NCBI GenBank assembly: GCA_040752855.1
Contig: JBFMHP010000026.1
Coordinates: 10,693-74,692, forward strand
Source: JBFMHP01 sp040752855
GTDB lineage: Bacteria; Pseudomonadota; Gammaproteobacteria; RBG-16-57-12
Direction of reading: 5' to 3'
DNA: 64,000 nt
The notes beneath the pieces are model-generated. The model was not told the DNA's origin. It made no database searches and worked only from the letters and a program-made list of their open reading frames with translations. The position numbers and the translations under genes were made by a program. Below, piece by piece: positions 29,001 through 38,439 of this stretch (position 1 is the stretch's first letter; each line of letters begins with the position of its first letter).

Positions 29001-29620
29001 TTTGATCCCGCAACCGCCTCGTCCCCATAGCCCAGCCAGAGATCCAACCGTGCCTGCGCCTCCTCGATGCCGACGCGATCCAGCGCGGAAAACAGCTGCA
29101 CGCTCACGGGATTCTCGAATGCAGACAAGCGCTTGCGCACGGAAAGCAAGGTGGCGCTCGCCTGCCCGCGCTTGAGCTTGTCGCTCTTGGTCAGCAATAT
29201 GTGTACCGGCATGCCGACGGCAGCACACCAACCCAGCATCTGCTCGTCGTAGGCCGTCAAGGGATGGCGGATATCCATCACCAACACCAGCCCGCACAAC
29301 ACCTGCCGGGTGCGCAGATAGGTCTCGAGCAAATCCTGCCATTGCCGCTTGATGGCCTCCGGCACCTGGGCATAGCCGTAGCCGGGCAGGTCCACCAGAC
29401 GGCGGTCGTCATCGAGCTGAAAATAATTGATCATCTGGGTCCGGCCGGGGGTCTTGCTGGTGCGCGCCAGCCCCTTGATGTTGGTCAGCGCGTTGATTGC
29501 ACTGGATTTCCCCGCGTTGGAGCGGCCGGCAAAGGCGACCTCGCGCCCGGCCTCGGGGGGCAGCTGGCCCAGATTCGCCACGCTCAACATAAATCTGGCG
29601 CGGTTATAAGCAGGATTCAT
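28994..29620 (-). CDS. engB: Ribosome biogenesis GTPase EngB (YihA/YsxC)
   Basis: A 208-residue TRAFAC GTPase needed for 50S assembly and division. G1 is GRSNAGKSS, the switch I region contains KTPGRTQMINYF, G3 is DLPGYGYA and G4 is TKSD. It is convergent with polA across the hairpin-rich gap, as in E. coli. ATG at 29620 gives MNPAYNRARFMLSVANL, typical of the family. Confidence 0.97.
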   Translation of the reverse strand: MNPAYNRARFMLSVANLGQLPPEAGREVAFAGRSNAGKSSAINALTNIKGLARTSKTPGRTQMINYFQLDDDRRLVDLPGYGYAQVPEAIKRQWQDLLETYLRTRQVLCGLVLVMDIRHPLTAYDEQMLGWCAAVGMPVHILLTKSDKLKRGQASATLLSVRKRLSAFENPVSVQLFSALDRVGIEEAQARLDLWLGYGDEAVAGSNK

Positions 29621-29769
29621 CAGGAGATTTCTCTTCGGTAACCAAGCATTATACTCGGTGTAAAACGGTTGACGCCGGCCATTTAACTACAATACCCTTT
29701 CTACGCTAATGCCTCGTGCCCCAGGCAAAGAGCTTTTTAGAATCAACCCCCCGTTCCCAGGAAAGTATC

Positions 29770-30108
29770 GTGAGCGTTGCACAGGATATCACATCCGCAA
29801 GAAGTCATTTTCAAGCGATACTCGCCGGCGTATTCCTCGCGTTGGCCGCATGCGCGGCTGCCGCGGCAGGAGATCCGAAAGCCGGCGAGATCAAGGCCCT
29901 GGCCTGCCAGGTCTGTCACGGCCCCAAAGGCGTCAGCACCAATCCGCTCTATCCGATCCTGGCCGGGCAGCACGCCGAATATCTGGAGCGACAATTGCGC
30001 CACTTCCGCGACAAATCCCGCATCGATGCCGTCATGAATGAAATGACCCAGAAGCTCACTGACAAGGACATTCAGGACTTGGCCAGTTACTTCGCAAACG
30101 CTAAATAA
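29770..30108 (+). CDS. Monohaem cytochrome c, class I
   Basis: A precursor of 112 residues with a hydrophobic signal sequence (AILAGVFLALAACAAAAAG) and one haem site CQVCH, followed by GPKGVSTNPLYPILAGQHAEYL and a distal Met region (DAVMNEMTQKLTDKDIQDLA). The fold is like one half of cytochrome c4. GTG at 29770 is chosen because AGGA lies 8 nt upstream; a GTG at 29716 would place 18 extra polar residues before the signal. It is 45 nt upstream of the c4 gene and probably co-transcribed. Confidence 0.92.
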   Translation: MSVAQDITSARSHFQAILAGVFLALAACAAAAAGDPKAGEIKALACQVCHGPKGVSTNPLYPILAGQHAEYLERQLRHFRDKSRIDAVMNEMTQKLTDKDIQDLASYFANAK

Positions 30109-30153
30109 GTAGTGCAACCACAAAAAAACGCTGGAGAGAGAAGGAGCTGAATC

Positions 30154-30762
30154 ATGATCAAAATCGCGATTGCCACCCTGCTCATGCTGGGGATGAGCAC
30201 AGGCGCCCACGCCGGGAATCCGCAGGCCGGAGAAGAAAAATCCGCCGCCTGCCAGGGATGTCATGGCGTCGACGGCAACAGCCCGACCGGCATCTGGCCG
30301 TCGCTGGCCGGACAAAAGCCGCAGTATCTCGTTCAACAACTGCTGGACTTCCAGTCCGGGGCCCGCAAAAACGAGACCATGGAACCCATGGCCGCCGGCC
30401 TGAGCAAAGAGGACATGGAAGACATCGCCGCCTATTTTGCCAAGCAGAAAGTCGTTCCGGCCGGCAGCGACGCCGACGCCAAGCTCATCAGCCGCGGCAT
30501 GCACATCTATAAGGCCGGCAATATCGAAACCAATCTGGCCGCCTGCGCCGGCTGTCACGGCCCCGACGCCAAGGGCAACGGCCCGGCCAAATTCCCCGCG
30601 CTGGCCGGCCAGCAGGCCGAGTACATCGTTGCGCAGTTCGACAGCTTCAAGCACTCGACCCGCAGCAACGACATGAACGGGATGATGCGCGACATCGCCG
30701 CGCGCATCAGCGAGGACGACCTCGCGGCGGTGGCCGCCTATCTGGCGAACCTGGGCAAATAG
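30154..30762 (+). CDS. Dihaem cytochrome c4
   Basis: A 202-residue cytochrome c4. Signal peptide (KIAIATLLMLGMSTGAHA), then two cytochrome c domains with CQGCH and CAGCH and matching Met-containing segments (NETMEPMAAGLS, SNDMNGMMRDIA). Cytochrome c4 carries electrons from the bc1 complex to terminal oxidases in the periplasm or at the membrane. It follows another single-domain cytochrome and a strong terminator closes the unit. Finding it beside engB and polA is common in gammaproteobacteria. Confidence 0.96.
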   Translation: MIKIAIATLLMLGMSTGAHAGNPQAGEEKSAACQGCHGVDGNSPTGIWPSLAGQKPQYLVQQLLDFQSGARKNETMEPMAAGLSKEDMEDIAAYFAKQKVVPAGSDADAKLISRGMHIYKAGNIETNLAACAGCHGPDAKGNGPAKFPALAGQQAEYIVAQFDSFKHSTRSNDMNGMMRDIAARISEDDLAAVAAYLANLGK

Positions 30763-30780
30763 CCTTGCTCAATACCAAAC

Positions 30781-30808
30781 AAAAAGGCGGTCTGATGACC
30801 GCCTTTTT
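30781..30808. terminator. Bidirectional rho-independent terminator
   Basis: AAAAAGGCGGTC / GACCGCCTTTTT with loop TGAT. It ends the cytochrome c4 transcript and, from the other side, the CNB-domain gene. Confidence 0.92.
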
Positions 30809-30829
30809 GTTTGCGTCTATTTCACCGGC

Positions 30830-31318
30830 TCAGCGCTTGCCCGTGCCGTAGAAATACTCGGAGAAGGTCGCCACATCATAGCTGACGCGCCGGATCAAGT
30901 GATCGAGGCTGATGATGGCGTGCTCCAGCAGATTCACCGCGATGTACGGATGCTCGACGCGCAGCCGCTGATACATCGGCCGCGAGAGCTTGAGCAGCTG
31001 GGTATCATCCGACATGGCCTTGAGGCTGACCAACCGCGGCTTGCGATCGAAGAACGACATCTCACCCATCAGCTCGCCCACGCACATGCGCCCGACCTCG
31101 GTTTCTTGCCCGCCCTTCTCATGAAACAGCGCGGCCTCGCCCTTGATCACGAAATACAGCGCCTCGCCCACATCGCCCATCCGCGCGATGACATCGCCCT
31201 TGTGCACGTGTACCAGCTCGGTGTAATCCAGCAGTGTGCGCACTTCGTTGATCGTCAACGACTCACACAGATATTGCTGGTTCATGAATTGGGCAAGATC
31301 AATCTTTTCATTCGACAT
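30830..31318 (-). CDS. Cyclic nucleotide-binding (Crp-type) domain protein
   Basis: A 162-residue single-domain protein. The cNMP-binding beta-roll is visible (VHVHKGDVIARMGDVGEALYF, then GELMGEMSFFDRKPRLVSLKA), but no helix-turn-helix follows, so it is not a transcription factor by itself. The usual cAMP-contact Arg lies in RKPRLV. ATG at 31318 has GAGGA upstream; a longer frame into the intergenic region is unlikely. Partner and ligand are unknown. The 230-nt gap to dsbA shows no other gene. Confidence 0.85.
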   Translation of the reverse strand: MSNEKIDLAQFMNQQYLCESLTINEVRTLLDYTELVHVHKGDVIARMGDVGEALYFVIKGEAALFHEKGGQETEVGRMCVGELMGEMSFFDRKPRLVSLKAMSDDTQLLKLSRPMYQRLRVEHPYIAVNLLEHAIISLDHLIRRVSYDVATFSEYFYGTGKR

Positions 31319-31548
31319 GGCAGCCGTCCTCGTTGCTTTGAATTCGTACCATAATAGCACTCCCCGATCGGCAACAGCAGCATGGCATCTGTGCGCCGCG
31401 CCACAGTTCTTTGCGCCTCGTTCAGAATCCATTCACCACTTGCCGGAAAAATGATGTCGATGCCCTCGCCGATCGCCCACCGCCGTGTTGCGTTTGCGGT
31501 TTGATTTGGATAGTCTGGCGAAGACATCAAGTATTGTCGGAGAACACG

Positions 31549-32187
31549 ATGAAACGCTTCTTGCTTTTGTGCCTGATCCCCTTCACCACACTGGTTTTCC
31601 CCATGGCGGCAACCGCCGCGGAATTCGAGGAAGGTGTCGACTACGAGGTGTTGTCCAACCCCGTGCCGACCAACACCGGCAACAAGATCGAGGTGCTGGA
31701 ATTCTTCTGGTACGGCTGCCCCCACTGCTACAACTTCGAGCCCGTCCTCAAGCGCTGGCAAGAGACCATGCCCAGTGATGTCGAATTGATCAAACAACCG
31801 GCCATCTTCCGCCCGGAATGGGATCTACAGGCGCGCGCATATTTCGCCGGTCAGGCGCTCGGCGTGCTGGATAAATCCCACGACGCGATGTTCACCGCCA
31901 TGCACGAGATGAGAAAGCCGCTGAACACCGAGGCGCAGATCCTGGAGGTATTCAAGGGGATCGGCGTAAGCGAGGCGGATTTCGCCCGCGCCTTCAAATC
32001 CTTCGCCGTGGAAAGCAAGGTGCGCCGTGCCCGCGAGCTGCATAAAACCTATGGCGTGGATTCGGTGCCGAATGTCATCGTCGGCGGCAAGTATCGCACC
32101 AATGCCAGTCTGGCCGGTGAGAACAAGAACGTCATCAAGGTGGTGGATTTCCTGATCAAGAAGGTCCGGGCCGAGTCCAAGAAGTAA
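31549..32187 (+). CDS. dsbA: Thiol:disulfide interchange protein DsbA
   Basis: A 212-residue periplasmic oxidase that introduces disulfides. Signal peptide (FLLLCLIPFTTLVFPMAATA), thioredoxin fold with active site CPHC (57-60) in FFWYGCPHCYNFE, and the cis-Pro loop GVDSVPNVIVGGKY. ATG at 31549 has a GGAG site. An acetolactate-synthase-like gene begins 27 nt after its stop in the same direction. Confidence 0.95.
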   Translation: MKRFLLLCLIPFTTLVFPMAATAAEFEEGVDYEVLSNPVPTNTGNKIEVLEFFWYGCPHCYNFEPVLKRWQETMPSDVELIKQPAIFRPEWDLQARAYFAGQALGVLDKSHDAMFTAMHEMRKPLNTEAQILEVFKGIGVSEADFARAFKSFAVESKVRRARELHKTYGVDSVPNVIVGGKYRTNASLAGENKNVIKVVDFLIKKVRAESKK

Positions 32188-32214
32188 GCCCGCGAGACGA
32201 AAGACATCCCATTG

Positions 32215-33846
<1,632 letters not shown>

Positions 33847-33925
33847 CCGGCGGTTGCCTCCAGTGGAGCGGCCGCCCTGAGGTTCGGCCGGCATCATTCA
33901 ACCCTGGAGATAACGCAGGTCACGC

Positions 33926-35815
33926 ATGTTGGACGACGCCGATAAACTCAAGCGCGAAATCGAGCATTGGAAAAAGAAGTATTTCGCCGCCGTGGAACAG
34001 GGGGAGACCCTGGAAAAACAGCACGCCGAGGCCGAGACGCTGTTCCGGCGCCTGCTGATCCAACTCAGTCTCGCCACCGAAGGCCGTGACAAGAGACTCG
34101 ACGCCCTGCTGGAAAAGCTGCGCAGCGATGCGCGCGGCGACCGCAAGCTGCTCCACCTCGGAAACGACATCCAACAGATCAACGACCGCGCCAGCGAACT
34201 CGAAAAAGAGCGCAAGGGTATCGCCTATCGTCCCGTGCACGAGGTGCTGGGCGAGCTGTTCCAGAAGGTCTCGCTGCCCGGTGAACACGGCAAACAAGTC
34301 AAAGCCATCGCCCAGAAGCTTGCCGCGCGCGATGCGCCCGCCCAGCTGCCCGGCATCCTCGATGACATCCAACGCCTCATCGATACTCTGGCCCAGCCCC
34401 CGGCCGCACCGGCTGATTCCGCAAGCTCGAAGGGCTTGCTCGGCCGCTTGTTCGGCAGCCCTGCGCCTGCGGAGGAACCGCCCAAGCCGAACCCAACTGC
34501 CAAACCATCCCCCACGCCAGCGCCGATACGCGTAACCGACTCGCAACCCGCCGAGGACCGGCTCAATCCAGCGGTCCTGGGTCAATTCCTCGATCTCGTC
34601 CAGGTGCCCGAACCGCTTGTTACATCGGTCAGCGAGATCCGCCAAGGCCTCAAGCGAGCAACCACTAATGACGACGTACTTCGCCTGACCCGGCAACTGG
34701 CCCAGATCTTGTCCGGCGCCACCACAACCCACCCGAAAACCGATACGCCGGTCAAACCCGCCACCCTCGCCCTCGCACAGGAGATGCTGCTGGAACTCAT
34801 CGACCGTCTGACCCTGCCCGAGGAACTTGCATCACAGCAACGCAGCCTGCGCGAACGGATTGAGTCCGACTTCGCGCAGGACGAAATCCATGACATTATC
34901 GAAACACTGGCCAATCTGATCGGCGAAGCCCAATCCTTCAGTCGTTCGCAACGCGAGGATCTCGAGGGATTCCTGAAGCTGATCACCGATCACCTGCTCG
35001 AGATCGACAAGAATCTGGGCACGACGCAGGAGCAACAGCGTGACGCGCGCGCGAGCGGCCGCATGCTCGATACCGAAGTGCGCGCCCAGGTCGAGGGCAT
35101 CCAGGACTCGGTCGCCAAGGCGACCCAGCTGGAGGAACTGAAACTTCATATCGCCAAGCGCCTCGATGCCATCCGCGGCCACCTCAAGACCTTCAACGAC
35201 GCCGAGGAGCGCCGGCATGAGTCGATGCAATCTGAGATGAGCGCGTTGCGCGCGCGCCTCGGCCAGCTCGAAACCGAATCGCAACGGCTGCGCGAACACC
35301 TCAAGCAACAGCAGGATGCGGCCTTGCGCGATGCGTTGACCGGCCTCTACAACCGGCATGCCTACGAGGATCACCTCACCCACCTCTTCAGCCGCTGGCA
35401 GCGCGATCGCAAGCCGCTGGTCATCGCCGTGTGGGACATCGACCACTTCAAGCGCATCAACGATGAATACGGGCATCAGGCGGGAGACAAGGCGCTCAAG
35501 GTCGTCGCCAAAATGCTCAACAGCCGCTTGCGCCAGTCCGATTATGTCGCCCGCTACGGCGGGGAGGAATTCGTCACCTTGATCGTCGACTGCGCGCTGG
35601 CCGAGGCGATCAAGATCGCCGACTTGTTGCGCGCCTCCATTGAAAAAACCGAGTTCCACTACAGCGGGCAGCAGGTGCCGATCACCATCTCCTGCGGCTT
35701 AGCGGAATTCAAGGAAGGCGACACCCCGGAGGGCGTGTTCAAACGCGCTGACGATGCGCTCTATCATGCGAAGAAAAACGGGCGCAACCGCTACGCCACC
35801 GAACTCGATCTTTGA
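33926..35815 (+). CDS. Diguanylate cyclase with long coiled-coil N-terminus
   Basis: A 629-residue cytoplasmic protein without membrane segments. The N-terminal 470 residues are helical and charged, with a Pro-rich break near 190-210 and coiled coils just before the catalytic domain. The GGDEF domain (DALTGLYNRHAYEDHL) has an intact active site RYGGEEF (GGEEF at 545-549) and an inhibitory RxxD site RQSD at 536-539, five residues upstream. It should make c-di-GMP with product feedback. The N-terminal signal input is unknown. It is 79 nt after the acetolactate-synthase-like gene. Confidence 0.93.
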   Translation: MLDDADKLKREIEHWKKKYFAAVEQGETLEKQHAEAETLFRRLLIQLSLATEGRDKRLDALLEKLRSDARGDRKLLHLGNDIQQINDRASELEKERKGIAYRPVHEVLGELFQKVSLPGEHGKQVKAIAQKLAARDAPAQLPGILDDIQRLIDTLAQPPAAPADSASSKGLLGRLFGSPAPAEEPPKPNPTAKPSPTPAPIRVTDSQPAEDRLNPAVLGQFLDLVQVPEPLVTSVSEIRQGLKRATTNDDVLRLTRQLAQILSGATTTHPKTDTPVKPATLALAQEMLLELIDRLTLPEELASQQRSLRERIESDFAQDEIHDIIETLANLIGEAQSFSRSQREDLEGFLKLITDHLLEIDKNLGTTQEQQRDARASGRMLDTEVRAQVEGIQDSVAKATQLEELKLHIAKRLDAIRGHLKTFNDAEERRHESMQSEMSALRARLGQLETESQRLREHLKQQQDAALRDALTGLYNRHAYEDHLTHLFSRWQRDRKPLVIAVWDIDHFKRINDEYGHQAGDKALKVVAKMLNSRLRQSDYVARYGGEEFVTLIVDCALAEAIKIADLLRASIEKTEFHYSGQQVPITISCGLAEFKEGDTPEGVFKRADDALYHAKKNGRNRYATELDL

Positions 35816-35963
35816 TTGCGGCCAAAACCGCTTACCGCAACCTGGACCAGCCGGGCATCGGTGGCGGTACAGAGGTTCGGGACCGCGACACCACCAGCCG
35901 CGCGTGCGGTTACACACGCGTCTTGCGGCCATCCGATGATAGGCGGTGGTGATCGGGGATTGA

Positions 35964-36494
35964 TCAGCCTTTGCTGAGTTGGCACATTTCGCGTTTGGCG
36001 AGGGCGTCGGCCCGATTCCAGGGGAGCTTGGCCAGGAGATTGGCCAGGGGGCAAAACCCCGTCATTCCCGCCAGCAGCAATCCAGCGCCAGTGAATACCG
36101 CCCCGTAGGCAAAGCGTGGATCAATCGTCACCGCCAACACCGCAAACATCAGGGTAAGCGTGCCCACCACCAGCTGCACTTGGCGCATCAGGGGCAAGGG
36201 CGCCCTAACCTTGCGCGACACCACCGGCTGGCCTTCCTTTTTCCAGCGGATGATGCCGCCTTCATACACCTGATAGGTATGGGCGTCGTTGAATCCCAGC
36301 CCCTTGGCCATCGAGTGCGCCTGCACCGCCCGCGCGCCGCTGCGGCACATGATCAGGATATTGCGCTCGCCGAGCTGGTTGAGGATTCCCGGCGCCATAC
36401 TGGCAAACGACGACAGCGGGATATTGATGGAATCCGGGATATGTTCAGCGGAAAATTCGTCTTCTTCGCGGACATCGATGATCACTTGGTTCAT
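35964..36494 (-). CDS. Rhodanese with DUF2892 membrane tail (YgaP-like)
   Basis: A 176-residue protein with a rhodanese domain (IIDVREEDEFSAEHI, active Cys50 in CRSGAR) and two C-terminal transmembrane helices of the DUF2892 type (VGTLTLMFAVLAVTI, GAVFTGAGLLLAGMTGFCPL). It resembles E. coli YgaP, a membrane sulfurtransferase. A role in handling sulfane sulfur is plausible in a sulfur-active organism but is inference. It is alone on the minus strand between two plus-strand genes. Confidence 0.92.
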   Translation of the reverse strand: MNQVIIDVREEDEFSAEHIPDSINIPLSSFASMAPGILNQLGERNILIMCRSGARAVQAHSMAKGLGFNDAHTYQVYEGGIIRWKKEGQPVVSRKVRAPLPLMRQVQLVVGTLTLMFAVLAVTIDPRFAYGAVFTGAGLLLAGMTGFCPLANLLAKLPWNRADALAKREMCQLSKG

Positions 36495-36736
36495 ACACCC
36501 ATCTCACTTCAACATGACGTTGACCCATGATACCACACCCTCACGGGGGCTCGGGGCATCAGAACATAATGATAAACCGCTCATTCCATTGGTTATTTTA
36601 ACCCCGGCCATTTTCTGGAATAATGATCGCAGCGGTGTTGCTCAGAAGTTACCGTTGCATATTTCACAAAATCCAAATTCGGCGACCCGATGGCAGGCGC
36701 CATGGGCAATCCATCAAGCCTAGGAGGAAGACAACG

Positions 36737-37111
36737 ATGAGGGACTTGGCATTGATATACACTGCACCACTGCTCACGCTGCTGCTGGCGGCATGTGCAG
36801 AAAGCGGCGGCAGCAATGAGGCCGCCACCAACGAATCACTGGTAACCAAGGCGAAACTGCTGGACCTGGCCAATCGCAACGGCTGCTTCGAATGCCACGC
36901 CATCGACCGCACCGTGGTCGGCCCGTCCTGGTCGGACATCGCCAAGAAATACCCCAACTCCTCGCAGCAGCGCGCCAGCCTCATCGCCAACATCAAAAAC
37001 GGCAGCAAGGGTACCTGGGGCAACAAGGTCATGCCTCCGAACAGCCCAAAGGTCGCGGATGCCGACATCGAGCAATTGGTCGACTATATCCTCTCGCTGG
37101 ACAACGATTGA
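36737..37111 (+). CDS. Lipoprotein cytochrome c551-type
   Basis: A 124-residue precursor with a lipobox (LTLLLAAC), so the mature protein is probably membrane-anchored by a lipid. The haem site CFECH and the c551 pattern (AIDRTVVGPSWSDIAKKYP, NGSKGTWGNKVMPPN) parallel the soluble cytochrome at 23444. ATG at 36737 has AGGAGG 9 nt upstream. It appears to be monocistronic; the preceding 242-nt gap shows no other gene. Confidence 0.93.
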   Translation: MRDLALIYTAPLLTLLLAACAESGGSNEAATNESLVTKAKLLDLANRNGCFECHAIDRTVVGPSWSDIAKKYPNSSQQRASLIANIKNGSKGTWGNKVMPPNSPKVADADIEQLVDYILSLDND

Positions 37112-37307
37112 GCCTATCCCGGCTAAATGAATGCGAAAAGTCGAAGCTCGACACGGATACACTGCAAATCTGCAAAAATATCCGCATGGCAACGCGGATG
37201 GCTTTTCAGTAAACTCCGACAAGTTATTCCGGCAGTCAAACACACCGCTAAGCGTAATTCGTCACACAATGCTGGCCCTGCAATTAACACGGACAAGGAG
37301 AACACAC

Positions 37308-37778
37308 ATGGGAAGTATCCTCGTTAACGCCCCCGATCTTTCAGACAACGATCTCATCTACGACGAAGCCGAGACCCGGCAGATACTCAAATTCTTCTGG
37401 CCCAACGACGCGGCCGCGATCGATGCGATGACTATTAATAACGACACGCGCCGCCTCGCGCAAACGGCCCTGATTGCGGCGATCGAGGGGACCTATGCTG
37501 TCGGGTACATCCAAAAACTATTCACAGGCGTTGCCCGACCCAGCAAAGGCATAGGCGATCTCGCTAAACGGCTGGCCCGCAATTTTACCCGCCAGTGGTG
37601 GCAGCATGCACAGCCGCGGGATCTGGAAGACGTACGAATCTATGACTTCATTCGTGATCAGGTAGCCGGCAACCTGAAGGGACGCCTAAAGGCCATCCAG
37701 AATGGCGCAGCACTCCAACGGGGACCCTATTCGTTTCACGCTTACGCCCAGCCAGCCAACAAAATACTCTGGTCCTGA
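37308..37778 (+). CDS. Hypothetical protein
   Basis: A 156-residue protein I do not recognise. It starts MGSILVNAPDLSDNDLIYD after a good AAGGAG site, has no signal peptide or membrane segment, and is mostly helical by composition (ILKFFWPNDAAAIDAMT, AQTALIAAIEGTYAVGYIQ). Its stop is 2 nt before the next gene, so the two are probably co-translated. Base use is more AT-rich than in neighbouring core genes. Confidence 0.75.
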   Translation: MGSILVNAPDLSDNDLIYDEAETRQILKFFWPNDAAAIDAMTINNDTRRLAQTALIAAIEGTYAVGYIQKLFTGVARPSKGIGDLAKRLARNFTRQWWQHAQPRDLEDVRIYDFIRDQVAGNLKGRLKAIQNGAALQRGPYSFHAYAQPANKILWS

Positions 37779-37780
37779 AC

Positions 37781-38329
37781 ATGAAACTCAAACACATAGC
37801 CGCCTGGGGCCTGGGCATAGTCGCGGCCGGAGCAATCAGTCTATATGGAGTCCTGGTAATCGAAACACGAAGGTATGACCCCTCGTTACTGATATCTTGC
37901 CTGAGGGTCAATCCTCCTTTAGCCGCCTGGACCTGCAAACAAGTATTGCTGCACGATGACTTCAAGCAGGAGCATGTCGAAGAACTGAATCGCGTCGCTG
38001 GAGTAAAGTTTGCGCTCGCGTTGGAAGACCTGGAGACCGCGGAAAAAATGCTGTTGCTATTCTTGGCCCGTGGCGTGGATATCAACGCCGTGGATGAGGG
38101 TGCGAGGAATTGGACTGCCTTATACGTAATGATCGCCGACAACGACATTGCGAGAATACAGATACTGCTGCGGCACGGCGCACGCCTCGACGTGCGCGAC
38201 ACCGGGGGCATGACACCGCTGGACTTTGCCCGTCGATTGCAGGAGAAGTATCCCAACGAACCTCAGCGGGCGGAAGTAGTGCGCATATTGGAAGAAGCCG
38301 CAAAGACTCAGGCCGGACTTCCCAAGTGA
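37781..38329 (+). CDS. Membrane-anchored ankyrin-repeat protein
   Basis: A 182-residue protein with one N-terminal transmembrane or uncleaved signal helix (AAWGLGIVAAGAISLYGVLV). The C-terminal half has about two ankyrin-like repeats (ARGVDINAVDEGARNWTALY, RHGARLDVRDTGGMTPLDFA). It would face the periplasm. Two Cys lie in the region before the repeats (LLISCLRVN, AAWTCKQVL). It is tightly coupled to the preceding unknown gene, which suggests they act together; no specific role can be assigned. Confidence 0.8.
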   Translation: MKLKHIAAWGLGIVAAGAISLYGVLVIETRRYDPSLLISCLRVNPPLAAWTCKQVLLHDDFKQEHVEELNRVAGVKFALALEDLETAEKMLLLFLARGVDINAVDEGARNWTALYVMIADNDIARIQILLRHGARLDVRDTGGMTPLDFARRLQEKYPNEPQRAEVVRILEEAAKTQAGLPK

Positions 38330-38439
38330 TGCGTTTTTTCGTCGGAGGATTCTCTGTCTACGCGCTGTTGACTTGGAGCCTGATGCATAGATGATTTTCG
38401 GAGCAGCGGATGTGTTACCGCTGCTATGTAATCCAGACT

